Shown in pieces: positions 45,052 through 54,196 of a stretch of 64,000 nucleotides of DNA. The position numbers were made by a program, and so were the translations under genes. Position 1 is the first letter of the stretch; each line of letters begins with the position of its first letter. The stretch is from Gammaproteobacteria bacterium (GTDB lineage Bacteria > Pseudomonadota > Gammaproteobacteria > Xanthomonadales > Wenzhouxiangellaceae): assembly GCA_021772975.1 (NCBI GenBank), contig JAJFKY010000021.1, forward strand, positions 1 to 64,000. Reading direction: 5' to 3'. The notes beneath the pieces were generated by a model. It was given only the letters and a program-made list of their open reading frames with translations. It was not told the DNA's origin and ran no database searches.

Positions 45052-46569
45052 ATGATGATCAGAAATGGAAGAGATATTGCCACAGGTTCCAAGCTGTCCA
45101 CCCAGGTCTGTATTGTGGGTTCGGGTCCTGCCGGGATTACCGCGGCATGGGAGTTACAAAAAGCCGGCATTAAAGTGATTTTGATTGAGGGCAGCCGCGA
45201 ATACGCTAATTATCGCGATAGCTGGCCTGATAAATCTTTACTCTACAACGGTGTGGCGGATGGTCTGTTCGCTACCAATGAACCGAAGTTTCTGATACGG
45301 CCTTTCCCCGGCCAGACCTACGGCGCCTGGGAGCGTGAGCGCTTTTATGGCGGCACGTCCACTCACTGGGGCGGACAATCCCGACCGCTGGACCCGATCA
45401 CTTTCGAAAAACGGCCTGGACCAGTGGACCCGAACACCGGCGAGCAACTGCCCGGTTTCCCCGGCTGGCCCATCAAGCGTCAGGATCTGGATAGCTATTA
45501 CTCGCGGGCCGCCAGACTGTGCAAGTTGCATAGCGATAATTTCAGCGCGGACTATTGGGCCAGCGTACTGAAAGCCGATGTTCCTGACCTGGATGGCTTC
45601 AGCACCGAAATGTACCAGTTTATCGGCGGGGATTATCTGAATTTTGCCACTCGCGATTTTGACGGCACCACCATTGGCGACAGCGATGTGGATGTCATTC
45701 TCAATGCCAGTCTGCTGACTATTGAGCATCAGCAGGGCAGCGTCAGCAAGTTGCAAGTCGCCAGCATGAATACCGATACCTGCCCGCAAAAAGCCACCGA
45801 GTTTACTATTGAAGCCGATGTCTACGTGCTGGCCTGCGGCGCGGTGGCCAATGCACGTCAGTTGCTGCTATCCAACGCGGGCAATGAACATGATAATGTC
45901 GGGCGCTACTTTATGTGCCACCCTCTGGTGCAGAACCATGTCATCAACATTACCAGAAACTATCTGACGTACGATCAATCCAGACTGATGGATGGAAATA
46001 CCACCTCTGGACACTGGCGTGACAACAATGGAGTGACGGTTCAAGGCCGATTTATTCCGAATGCCGAACAAGCCACCAAACGGGGCATTGGCCGCTGCTG
46101 GTTCTGGGCCGGCGGTGGTAATTATTATTATGAAATGACGCCGAACGCGGACAGCCGCATCACGCTGGCGGATACCAATGACCCGGTATTTGGACAACCA
46201 CAAACCCACATTGACTGGCAATTAACGCCCACCGATGAGCAGACCTACAACCAGGCCACCAGCTTATTCAAAGCAGCCGTCAATCAACTGGGTGGTGATG
46301 TCTCCTACCCGGACTGGAACAGCATCAATAGTCAACTGGTCGTCAATGGCCACCACATCGGCACCACCCGCATGTCCAGCGCCAGTGAACCGGAAAAGGG
46401 GGTGGTGGATGAAAACCTGAAAGTCCATTCACTGGATAATCTGTATGTGGCTGGATCATCGGTATTTTCCTCTGCCGGCATTTCCAACCCCACCTTTACG
46501 ATTATTACGTTGTCGATTCGGCTGGCGGATCGGATCAGCCAGGTGCTGGGCAACCGCGTCGGGGATTAA
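45052..46569 (+). CDS. GMC-family FAD oxidoreductase (copy 1)
   Basis: A flavoenzyme of the glucose-methanol-choline family. The 505-residue protein has an N-terminal Rossmann FAD site (VCIVGSGPAGITAAWELQKAG), the STHWGGQSRPLD segment near the flavin, a YVLACGAVANARQLLLS motif and the C-terminal domain with HHIGTTRMSSA and SVFSSAGISNPTFTIITL, which carries the active-site His region. It starts with MMIRNG after an AGGAGA ribosome-binding site. No signal peptide was found. Its substrate is unknown. A close paralogue follows 125 bases later. Confidence 0.88.
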   Translation: MMIRNGRDIATGSKLSTQVCIVGSGPAGITAAWELQKAGIKVILIEGSREYANYRDSWPDKSLLYNGVADGLFATNEPKFLIRPFPGQTYGAWERERFYGGTSTHWGGQSRPLDPITFEKRPGPVDPNTGEQLPGFPGWPIKRQDLDSYYSRAARLCKLHSDNFSADYWASVLKADVPDLDGFSTEMYQFIGGDYLNFATRDFDGTTIGDSDVDVILNASLLTIEHQQGSVSKLQVASMNTDTCPQKATEFTIEADVYVLACGAVANARQLLLSNAGNEHDNVGRYFMCHPLVQNHVINITRNYLTYDQSRLMDGNTTSGHWRDNNGVTVQGRFIPNAEQATKRGIGRCWFWAGGGNYYYEMTPNADSRITLADTNDPVFGQPQTHIDWQLTPTDEQTYNQATSLFKAAVNQLGGDVSYPDWNSINSQLVVNGHHIGTTRMSSASEPEKGVVDENLKVHSLDNLYVAGSSVFSSAGISNPTFTIITLSIRLADRISQVLGNRVGD

Positions 46570-46591
46570 GCCATCATCGATCATGGAAGCA

Positions 46592-46620
46592 AAACCCTGA
46601 CGGTTTGGCTGTCAGGGTTT
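46592..46620 (+). terminator. hairpin between the two GMC genes
   Basis: AAACCCTGAC and GTCAGGGTTT form a ten-base perfect stem with a nine-base loop, 22 bases past the first stop codon. There is no long T-tract, so it may be only a partial terminator. Confidence 0.45.
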
Positions 46621-46694
46621 GCCGCCGTGATCATTGAAGCCGGCAGGCTGGTAAAGTAAGTGGGCATTTAAACCATCAAGCTTAAGGATAAAAA

Positions 46695-48173
46695 ATGATT
46701 TTCGACGGCTCTAAAATTCCCAACGGCAAAGTCATCTCCGCCCAGGTGTGTATTGTGGGTTCCGGTCCTGCCGGCATCACCGCGGCATATGAACTGCAAC
46801 AGGCGGGCATCGATGTGATCCTGATTGAAGGCAGCCGCTGGAACGGCACACAACGCAACGAGAGCTGGCAGGAAAAGCCCTACTTTTACAACGGCGAAGC
46901 CACCGGCCTGTTTACCCACAACGAACCCGAATTCCTGATCAGACCCACGCAACAATATAGCCAGGGACCGTGGGAGCGCGAACGGGTTTACGGCGGAACC
47001 TCAACCCACTGGGGCGGCCAGTGCCGGCCGCTGGACCCGATTGTTTTTACCAAGCGTCCAGGCTTTCCCGGCTGGCCGATCAATCGGCAGGACCTGGACC
47101 CTTACTATTCGCGGGCCGCCGAACTGTGCCAATTGCACACGGATAATTTCACCTCGCAATATTGGGCTCAGGTACTGCAGGCGGATGTTCCAGCGTTGGC
47201 GGGCTTTAATCCGGAAATGTATCAATTCATCGGACCTGATTACACCAATTTTGCCACCCGGAATTTCAACGGCATGCCGCTCTCGCAGGCCAATCTGGAT
47301 ATCATTCTGAATGCCAACCTGCTGGAGATTGATCACCAGCAGGGCAGCGTCAACGGACTGCGGATCGCCAGTGCCGACAGCGGCAGCCCGCCGCAAAAAC
47401 TGACTGAATTCACCATTAAGGCTGAGCGGTACGTGCTGGCCTGCGGCGCGGTCGCCAATGCCCGGCAGCTATTGCTGTCCAACGTCGGCAACGAGCATGA
47501 CCTGGTCGGACGCTACTTTATGTGCCACCCCGATGTACTGGCTCAGGCGGTGACCATTACCGGCAATTACCTCAGCTCGAGCGAAATGCGATACATGGCC
47601 GGCCAACTGCCCAATGGCCAGCCCTGGCGCGATGCCAACGGCGTGTATGTGCAGGCCCGGTTTACGCCCAACGCGGATGCCGCGGTAAGTCACAACACCG
47701 GCCGCTGCTGGTTTCATTACGATGGTGGCCACTACTATTTCGAAATGACGCCGAATCCCAACAGCCGTATCACCCTGTCTGACACCAAAGACCCGGTCTT
47801 TGGCCAACCACAAACCAGAATCGACTGGCAGTTCAGCGAGGGCGATGAGCACACCTATCAACAGACCACCCAATTGTTCAAAAGCGCGGTGAATCAACTG
47901 GGTGGCGATGTGTCGTTTATTGCCTGGGATTCGATCAAGAACCAGGTGGTGGTCAACGGCCACCACATCGGCACCACCCGCATGTCCAACGACCCGGAGC
48001 AAGGCGTGGTGGATGCCAACCTGAAAGTGCATTCATTGGATAATCTGTATGTCGCCGGCTCATCCGTGTTCCCTTCCACCGGTGTTTCCAACCCGACCTT
48101 CACTATTATCACGCTTTCAATCCGGCTTGCTGAGCACATCACTCAAGCGATCCAGGGTGGTAATTACGGATAA
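46695..48173 (+). CDS. GMC-family FAD oxidoreductase (copy 2)
   Basis: A 492-residue paralogue of the preceding gene with the same motifs: VCIVGSGPAGITAAYELQQAG, STHWGGQCRPLDP, YVLACGAVANARQLLLSN, and HHIGTTRMSNDPEQGVVD with SVFPSTGVSNPTFTIITL. The two proteins look alike throughout by eye, so this is a tandem duplication. The second lacks the PGPVDPNTGEQL insertion near residue 120 of the first. A ribosome-binding site (AAGGATAA) precedes the start. Confidence 0.88.
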   Translation: MIFDGSKIPNGKVISAQVCIVGSGPAGITAAYELQQAGIDVILIEGSRWNGTQRNESWQEKPYFYNGEATGLFTHNEPEFLIRPTQQYSQGPWERERVYGGTSTHWGGQCRPLDPIVFTKRPGFPGWPINRQDLDPYYSRAAELCQLHTDNFTSQYWAQVLQADVPALAGFNPEMYQFIGPDYTNFATRNFNGMPLSQANLDIILNANLLEIDHQQGSVNGLRIASADSGSPPQKLTEFTIKAERYVLACGAVANARQLLLSNVGNEHDLVGRYFMCHPDVLAQAVTITGNYLSSSEMRYMAGQLPNGQPWRDANGVYVQARFTPNADAAVSHNTGRCWFHYDGGHYYFEMTPNPNSRITLSDTKDPVFGQPQTRIDWQFSEGDEHTYQQTTQLFKSAVNQLGGDVSFIAWDSIKNQVVVNGHHIGTTRMSNDPEQGVVDANLKVHSLDNLYVAGSSVFPSTGVSNPTFTIITLSIRLAEHITQAIQGGNYG

Positions 48174-48386
48174 AGTCCTGGGTATCCCTGACTGTCGGGC
48201 TAGGGCTTGCCTATCTGATGATACGCAAGCTCAAGCACAGCGTCGCGAAACGGCAACGCAATAACAGTCGGGCAAAGCTTTGGCTTTTTTATCAGGTGAA
48301 TGTCTGACATCACGATAGGTTGATTTTCCACAGACAACTTCGCTTGCAACAGCTACAGTATCGATAGTCGAAACCGATCAGGCGCA

Positions 48387-48638
48387 ATGCAAAATCATCT
48401 ATCCAGAACATTGATCACAGTGCCTTTGTTGATCATCATCAACCCCGCAATATGGGCCCGGGATACCAGCCTGGAACAGTGCCAGCGCTACCAGGACCAG
48501 GCCATGCGCTATCAGGAACTCAGACGCCAGGGTGGTAGCGGTCCACAGATGGATGACTGGAAAGACAGCATGCGTAAATACGAACAGCTGTTCAGGGATG
48601 GACAATGTCATAAGCACCGGCGCAAGTTGCAAAGATAG
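48387..48638 (+). CDS. small exported hypothetical protein
   Basis: An 83-residue protein with an N-terminal hydrophobic signal (LITVPLLIIINPAIWA) and a short charged mature part: SLEQCQRYQDQAMRYQELRRQGG and a Lys/Arg-rich tail. The two Cys residues (ECQ... and GQCHKH) might form a disulfide. The layout is common among small periplasmic proteins of unknown function. It stands alone. Confidence 0.5.
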   Translation: MQNHLSRTLITVPLLIIINPAIWARDTSLEQCQRYQDQAMRYQELRRQGGSGPQMDDWKDSMRKYEQLFRDGQCHKHRRKLQR

Positions 48639-48661
48639 CGCTGCTGCTGAGCCGGTTTGGG

Positions 48662-48694
48662 AAAAAATCCCGCCTCCGCATTCACGAAGGCGGG
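48662..48694 (-). terminator. terminator of the 48783-49157 gene
   Basis: CCCGCCT and AGGCGGG form a seven-base stem; on the minus strand ATTTTTTC follows. It lies downstream of the minus-strand hypothetical gene. Confidence 0.6.
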
Positions 48695-48782
48695 CCCCTT
48701 TCTCCCTAGCTGGTCAGGGCGGGTTGAACAAGAGTCAGCACCTGGCCCCTGTTAAGCAAGCATTTTCCATTCGTAATAACCG

Positions 48783-49157
48783 CTAACGGTCTTTGCACGG
48801 ATAATTTCCAGCAGTTCGCTGAGCTGCGATTTCTGGCAGTTTCACTGTTGGCGCTGCCAGATGGCGTAGATTTAGCCGTGCAACGGTGTGCATAAAAATC
48901 GGTGAAAGCTTTGCCGTTGAGAATATGCGACTGTTCGAGATAGCCTGTTCAATTGCAGCTACGACAGCCCGCAAGCAGCTATCAACTGACTGCTGATGAG
49001 TGTGGATGAGTGGCTTAAAGTACAGCTTAAGCGTGCGGCAGGCAGCCCTCTTGCGAACAGCCTGCTGCAGCGATAGCGGTTGGCCGGTTCTTACAGCGTC
49101 CATGGCTGCATCAACCACTGGCGGACGCAGCACAGAAAATAGCGGTTTAGTCATCAC
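48783..49157 (-). CDS. hypothetical protein
   Basis: A 124-residue basic protein with no recognised family. It is helix-rich with an Ala/Arg/Gln bias (LQQAVRKRAACRTLKLYF), with no signal or membrane segment. A terminator follows on the same strand, which supports a real transcript, but the protein itself is unremarkable and the frame could be chance. Confidence 0.35.
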   Translation of the reverse strand: MMTKPLFSVLRPPVVDAAMDAVRTGQPLSLQQAVRKRAACRTLKLYFKPLIHTHQQSVDSCLRAVVAAIEQAISNSRIFSTAKLSPIFMHTVARLNLRHLAAPTVKLPEIAAQRTAGNYPCKDR

Positions 49158-49394
49158 TCTTCCTTGAGTAAATTCAATCTCAGCTTACCTGCTGATGATA
49201 TTTATCATACACGAGATAGCGGCCATTGGTATAGCCGGTGGGCTGCCGGGTTTTACTTGCTCGATTTTTTTTGCGGGCAGCTTCGTCTGCTTACGAGCCC
49301 GCGGCGCTAAACGGACCTGCTTTCAATCTGTTGCAGGTCGGTTTAGGCATCAGCCGTAAACCGACAAAGATAGGTCAGTTTTCGCAACAACCTG

Positions 49395-49880
49395 TTATGA
49401 CAAAGGCTTATCCATAAACAATGCCTGACCCATTTTCGGGTCCAGCTCATAAGCGGCGAATCCGAATTTGAGATAGGCGTTGCGCGCCACCTGATTGCCT
49501 GCCAGCACTTCCAGTGTGATCTTGCAACAACCTTTCTCACGGGCAATCTGCTCAATACGCTCCAGCATCTTTAAGCCCAGACCCTGGCCGCGGGATGATT
49601 TCACCACCACCAGATCGTGAATATTAATCATCGGCTGGCATTTGAAGGTGGAAAAAACCTCAAAACAATTGGCCAGCGCGGCCGGCTGGTCATCAACGTA
49701 ACCTATCAGGCTGAACGCGTGCGGTACATCAGCCAATGCTTCGGCCAGATGCTGTTGCACATGCTCACTTAACGGCTCACCACCGCCCATCGGGTCGGTG
49801 GCGTAACAGTTCAATAAATAAGCGATGCTCTGGGCGTGCTGCCGGTTGCGATAATCGGCTGTGATAATCTCGACCGCCAT
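49395..49880 (-). CDS. GNAT-family N-acetyltransferase
   Basis: A 161-residue acetyl-CoA-dependent transferase. The core motif A (HDLVVVKSSRGQGLGLKMLE) contains the R-G-x-G-x-G-like pyrophosphate loop, followed by motif B (ITLEVLAGNQVARNAYLKFGF). The N-terminal region has a typical GNAT pair of helices. The substrate is unknown. It starts immediately next to the stop codon of the 1079-residue upstream gene, implying co-transcription. Confidence 0.88.
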   Translation of the reverse strand: MAVEIITADYRNRQHAQSIAYLLNCYATDPMGGGEPLSEHVQQHLAEALADVPHAFSLIGYVDDQPAALANCFEVFSTFKCQPMINIHDLVVVKSSRGQGLGLKMLERIEQIAREKGCCKITLEVLAGNQVARNAYLKFGFAAYELDPKMGQALFMDKPLS

Positions 49881-52800
49881 TTATCTGCGTCCCGGGGTCC
49901 AGGGCGCGCCCAATTCTTCCAGACGCTGCTCAAGCTGAACCAGGTCCGCTTCAATCGCGGCCAGCGTGTCGCCGATGGCGCTGAACTCGCTCACGGCGAC
50001 CGCATAGGAATCACGATAGGTTTGGGTGATATCCGTCTGACTGTCCCACTGGCCATATAAAATATCGTTGACTCTGGAGTTAACCGACAATGGCACCGGC
50101 TGGTAGCGGCGTGCAATACTGCTGTCGCCGTTCAGGCGGATGCGCAGATCAGCCACCCGCCGCTCCAGTTCGCGCACGCTTTGAGCCTGCTGTTCACCAG
50201 CAGCCGGAGTCTCGACCACGGCCTGTTTGATATGTGCAATCCGCGCATCGATTTCATCGGCTATCAGATTGGCGCCCGCCACCTGGCGGTTGAGCTCAGC
50301 CACCTGCTGCTGAAAGGCAAAGACTGACTGGCGGTCTTCAGTCACCAGTCCGCCGTTAAACAATGGTTTCAGAATAAAACTGCGGGGGCTGCCCAAATCC
50401 GATAATTTGCCATCCACCCGTTTGGCCAGAGTCACGGTGTATTCGCCGGGTAATGCCAGTGGGCCGGAAGGCGCCGGGAACCAGGGCGGCCGGTTTGACG
50501 AGCCACTTAAATCAATCGGATCAGTGGTTGGATAACGCAGGTTCCAGGCCACGCGATGCAGGCCTTCAGTGTTCGGCCCGCTAAGTCTGCGCACCACATT
50601 GCCTGCGGGATCGCTGATAGTGACAACGATTGCCGGGGCTTCTTCGCGATCTTCCGCACGCAAGTCATCCCAGCTTGGGTAAGGCGTATCCTCACCTTCC
50701 TCGGCCAGTTCCTGTTCCGCCTTACGACGTTGTTCAGCCCTGGTTTGCAGATCCTCACTCAGATAGTAGGAGATCAGTGCGCCGTGCGGTGGATTGTCAG
50801 CGGCATATTTGGCATTACCATAATCACCCCGACCACCCCAGCCGCGGCGATCATCCGGCACGTACAGCCAGCTATCGCGAATCGGCAACAGCACTGCATC
50901 GGCAGACAGATCATCGGACGACATCCGCAAGGGCGAGTAGTCATCCAGGATATAAATGCCCCGCCCGAACGTGCCAACCACCAGATCGCCTTCGCGCCGC
51001 TGAATTTCCAGATCACGCACCGCAATGGTCGGCAGACTGGTCAACTCATGCCAGCTATCGCCGCCGTTATTGGTGAAATACAGCCCGAATTCGGTGCCCA
51101 CGAACAGCAGATCCGGGTCAAAATGATCCTGCGCCAGGGTATGCGCGGTACCGCGCTCGGGCAGATTATTGCTGATCGATTGCCAGCTGCGGCCGCGATC
51201 GGTGGTTTTCAGCACATAGGGTTTAAAGTCGCCGCGCTTGTGGTTATCAAACACCGCGAAAGCGACATCCGCGTCATGCTCGGAAGCAATAATATCCTCC
51301 ACCAGCGATTGCTCCGGCACGCCCCGGAAACTATCCACCCGGCGCCAGTTTTCGCCGCCATCTTCGCTGACCTGGATCAGGCCATCATCGGTGCCGGCGT
51401 AGATCAGGTTTTCCTGTACCGGGCTTTCCGCCAGTGCGATCAGTGCGCCATACATCGAGGTGGAAGCATTTTTGGCAATCGCATCCACGCTCCACACCCG
51501 GCCCATGATCTTCAGTTCATTGCGGTCCAGCTGCCGGGTTAAATCCGGACTGATCACCCGCCAGCTGTTGCCGCGGTCATCCGAGCGGAACAGCCGTTCG
51601 GCGCCAAAATACAGGCGCTCAGGAGCATGCGGCGAGACGATCAGGGGTGAATTCCAGTTCCATTTGTAATCGTTCTGGCCACTGGCCGGACGCGGAGTTA
51701 TGGACACCCGCTCGCCGGTCACCTTGTCCATCCGCACCAGTCCGCCGTGCTGGTATTGGGCATACACGATATCCGGATTTTCCGGATCAAACTGGGCCTT
51801 AAAACCATCACCAAACTGCGCCACCCACCAATCGGCGTTGGTGATGCCATCAGTGAAGCGCGTGCGGCTGGGACCACACAGCGTGTGATTGTCCTGGGTA
51901 CCGGCGCAGACGTTATAGAATGGTGCGTCATTATCCGGTGTCGCGCGGTAAAACTGTGCGACCGGCAGATTGCGCATGTGTTGCCAGGTCTGACCACGGT
52001 CCCAGCTCTCATAAACACCACCATCGCCGCCAATATAAAGATGCGCGGTGTTACGCGGATCGATCCAGATGGCATGATCATCAACGTGCCGATTGGCAAA
52101 TGACAGATTTTCCCAGGTCTGGCCGCCATCTTCGGATTTGGCGGTAAAAGTATCCACCGAATAAACCCGTTCAGGGTTGCCTGGGTCAACAAACAGCTCG
52201 TTGTAATACTGCCCGCTGGAGGTGCGCCGGTTGGAGCGTTTTTCCCAGCTTTCACCAAAATCGGTGCTGCGATAGACGCCCTGGCCTTTTTCATCGGCTT
52301 CAATAATCGCATACAGCATATTGGCTTCGGATGGCGCCGATGTCAGTCCGATGCGGCCCAGATCGCCGCCCGGCAAACCACCGGACAGCTTGCGCCAGGT
52401 TTTCCCACCGTCGTTGGTTTTGTGGATACCGCTGCCGGGACCGCCATTAATCAAGGTCCATACCCGACGCTGCCGCTGGTAGCTGCTGGCGACCATCACA
52501 TCAGGGTTGTTGGCATTGATGACGAATTCATTGATACCGGTGTGCTCGTCAATATCCAGAATACGTTCCCAGCTTTCGCCGCCATCAGTGGTTTTATATA
52601 AACCGCGCTCTCCGCCGGAATTCCAGAGTGGCCCCTGTGCGGCCACGAACACCGTATCAGGGTCCTCGGGGTGAATACGGATCATCGAGATATGACCGGA
52701 ATCCTGCAAGCCCATATTCGACCAGCTCTTACCGCCGTCCACGGACTTATACACCCCATCGCCATATCCAACGCTGCGCTGACTGTTGTTCTCACCACTG

Positions 52801-53120
52801 CCGACCCAGATCACATTGTCGTTATGCGGATCAATCTCGACCACGCCGAGCGCAAACGAGCCTTCGTTATCAAACAGCGGTTTCCAGGTAATGCCGTTGT
52901 TTTCGGTTTTCCACAGGCCCCCGCTGGCCAGTGCCACAAAGAAAGCCTGAGGCTGATCCGGGTAAAACGCAAAATCCGCCACCCGACCACCGACCAGAGC
53001 CGGCCCGATGGAGCGCAGGGACATACCAGCCAGCGGATGTGCATCATCTTGTGCGGAGACAGGCGCAGCCAGCAGCATCAGACAAACGCTGGCCAGCAGA
53101 GTGTTAATCATTTTTCGCAT
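49881..53120 (-). CDS. secreted BNR/sortilin-like beta-propeller protein
   Basis: A 1079-residue exported protein with a signal peptide (residues 1-23, ending AAPVSA). It is built of many BNR/Asp-box repeats (S-x-D-G-G-x-T/S-W type: VDGGKSWSNMG, TDGGESWERIL, NDGGKTWRKL, DRGNSWRVI and others), giving one or two large beta-propellers like sortilin/VPS10-N and the glycosyl hydrolase-like BNR proteins. The C-terminal 300 residues have a separate beta and coiled-coil part (QQQVAELNRQVAGAN...). It probably acts in the periplasm or at the surface; enzymatic activity is unproven. The GNAT gene follows directly. Confidence 0.8.
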   Translation of the reverse strand: MRKMINTLLASVCLMLLAAPVSAQDDAHPLAGMSLRSIGPALVGGRVADFAFYPDQPQAFFVALASGGLWKTENNGITWKPLFDNEGSFALGVVEIDPHNDNVIWVGSGENNSQRSVGYGDGVYKSVDGGKSWSNMGLQDSGHISMIRIHPEDPDTVFVAAQGPLWNSGGERGLYKTTDGGESWERILDIDEHTGINEFVINANNPDVMVASSYQRQRRVWTLINGGPGSGIHKTNDGGKTWRKLSGGLPGGDLGRIGLTSAPSEANMLYAIIEADEKGQGVYRSTDFGESWEKRSNRRTSSGQYYNELFVDPGNPERVYSVDTFTAKSEDGGQTWENLSFANRHVDDHAIWIDPRNTAHLYIGGDGGVYESWDRGQTWQHMRNLPVAQFYRATPDNDAPFYNVCAGTQDNHTLCGPSRTRFTDGITNADWWVAQFGDGFKAQFDPENPDIVYAQYQHGGLVRMDKVTGERVSITPRPASGQNDYKWNWNSPLIVSPHAPERLYFGAERLFRSDDRGNSWRVISPDLTRQLDRNELKIMGRVWSVDAIAKNASTSMYGALIALAESPVQENLIYAGTDDGLIQVSEDGGENWRRVDSFRGVPEQSLVEDIIASEHDADVAFAVFDNHKRGDFKPYVLKTTDRGRSWQSISNNLPERGTAHTLAQDHFDPDLLFVGTEFGLYFTNNGGDSWHELTSLPTIAVRDLEIQRREGDLVVGTFGRGIYILDDYSPLRMSSDDLSADAVLLPIRDSWLYVPDDRRGWGGRGDYGNAKYAADNPPHGALISYYLSEDLQTRAEQRRKAEQELAEEGEDTPYPSWDDLRAEDREEAPAIVVTISDPAGNVVRRLSGPNTEGLHRVAWNLRYPTTDPIDLSGSSNRPPWFPAPSGPLALPGEYTVTLAKRVDGKLSDLGSPRSFILKPLFNGGLVTEDRQSVFAFQQQVAELNRQVAGANLIADEIDARIAHIKQAVVETPAAGEQQAQSVRELERRVADLRIRLNGDSSIARRYQPVPLSVNSRVNDILYGQWDSQTDITQTYRDSYAVAVSEFSAIGDTLAAIEADLVQLEQRLEELGAPWTPGRR

Positions 53121-53223
53121 GTAAGAATCCTGCTGTTGTTGTTATTGATCGGCGCTGAGTGTAGCACCCGGCACACCCGGATACGCAGGCCGCATCCCAC
53201 CGATACGATAATCAGTGGGATAT

Positions 53224-53362
53224 CAGCGATGGGGATGGAATTATGGGTGTCCATCAAGTTCATCAAGTTCAGAGTTCAGTGTCAGCGATGGGATGGAATT
53301 ATGGGTGTCCATCAAGTTCAGCGATGGAGATGAAATTATAGCTGCCCATCAAGTTCATCAGA
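53224..53362. repeat. short direct repeats (3 copies)
   Basis: CAGCGATGGGGATGGAATTATGGGTGTCCATCAAGTT-like units start at 53224, 53283 and 53319, spaced 59 and 36 bases apart, with a few base changes and an extra CATCAAGTTCAGAGTTCAGTGT in the first. They lie in the noncoding gap upstream of the large BNR gene. Confidence 0.75.
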
Positions 53363-53381
53363 TGAAACCAAACGGACCTGA

Positions 53382-53455
53382 TCGCCCGCAAGCGGGCCCT
53401 TGCGGTTAACTTTGCAGCCCGGCATGCCCCCTGTAAGAGCCCGCTTGCGGGCGAC
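53382..53455. repeat. REP-like repeat downstream of the redoxin gene
   Basis: TCGCCCGCAAGCGGGCCCTTGCGGTTAACTTTGCAGCCC is followed by TGTAAGAGCCCGCTTGCGGGCGA. The arms belong to the palindromic repeat family of this window, with a special spacer (GTTAACTTTGCAGCC). Confidence 0.85.
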
Positions 53456-53538
53456 CCATTGAACATGAAGGTCTTGCCAAACATCAAGATCATCCATCTG
53501 CCCCCTGCATCCGACCATCAATTGGTCTAGTGCCTGGT

Positions 53539-54069
53539 TCAATCCGCTCTGCAGCCGGTGCCGGATGAATCTTTGCTTTCCATCGGCGAGTGCTCGGCAT
53601 CCGATTCCCGCAGCAGACTCATCACCTCCGCCCCCAGCTGGATATCATCCAGATGACCAAAGCTCTTACGCCGCAGACGGCCGTGCTGGTCGATCAATAA
53701 CAACGTCGGTGTGCCCTGCATCTGATAGCGCTGCATGGTTTGCGGAACCGAGCCTTGCGCCGCCGGTTGATCAATACCTACCGGGAACCCAATACCATAC
53801 TCGTGCACAAATGCTGCCAGGCTGGCGCGGCCCATGGCGGTGTGATGCTCAAATACGGTGTGCAGTCCCACCACGGCCAGCTGCTGGCCGGCCAACAGTT
53901 CATGCAGGCGCCGGGCCTGTGGAATCGATTGCTCGACGCAGCCACGACATAGCATCTGAAAAGCGTACACTGCCACCACTTTGCCGCGCAGCTTCTCCAG
54001 ACTAAGATCAGCATCGGTATTTAACCAACTTTCCACGATTAGCTCGGGCGCCTGGCTTAGCTTAGTCAT
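53539..54069 (-). CDS. redoxin/AhpC-TSA family protein
   Basis: A 176-residue thioredoxin-fold protein. The active-site region KVVAVYAFQMLCRGCVEQSIP contains Cys-x-x-Cys (CRGC) and is followed by a peroxiredoxin-like AVVGLHTVFEHH segment. The cis-Pro loop is GTPTLLLIDQHGRLRRKSF. It is probably a cytoplasmic disulfide reductase or peroxidase-like protein; no signal peptide was found. It sits between two copies of the same REP-like element, which differ little from each other, as if the gene and its flanks moved or duplicated together. Confidence 0.8.
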   Translation of the reverse strand: MTKLSQAPELIVESWLNTDADLSLEKLRGKVVAVYAFQMLCRGCVEQSIPQARRLHELLAGQQLAVVGLHTVFEHHTAMGRASLAAFVHEYGIGFPVGIDQPAAQGSVPQTMQRYQMQGTPTLLLIDQHGRLRRKSFGHLDDIQLGAEVMSLLRESDAEHSPMESKDSSGTGCRAD

Positions 54070-54110
54070 CGTTTTAAGGTCTCCTGAATTTACGATCTTT
54101 GCCGCTTATG

Positions 54111-54185
54111 TCGCCCGCAAGCGGGCCCTTGCAGTTAACTTTGCAGCCCAGCATGCATACTTGTAAGAGCCCGCTTGCGGGCGAC
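54111..54185. repeat. REP-like repeat upstream of the redoxin gene
   Basis: TCGCCCGCAAGCGGGCCCTTGCAGTTAACTTTGCAGCCC...TTGTAAGAGCCCGCTTGCGGGCGA. It is nearly identical to 53382-53455, including the unusual TTAACTTTGCAGCCC spacer, and in the same orientation. Confidence 0.85.
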
Positions 54186-54196
54186 CTCTTAAAGCC

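Noticed and set aside
44751..45173. 140-residue frame before the first GMC gene
   Set aside because: It overlaps the GMC start in another frame, with no ribosome-binding site and no protein-like pattern.
53224..53362. Repeat cluster considered as a CRISPR array
   Set aside because: Only three imperfect copies with irregular spacing, and no spacers of constant length.
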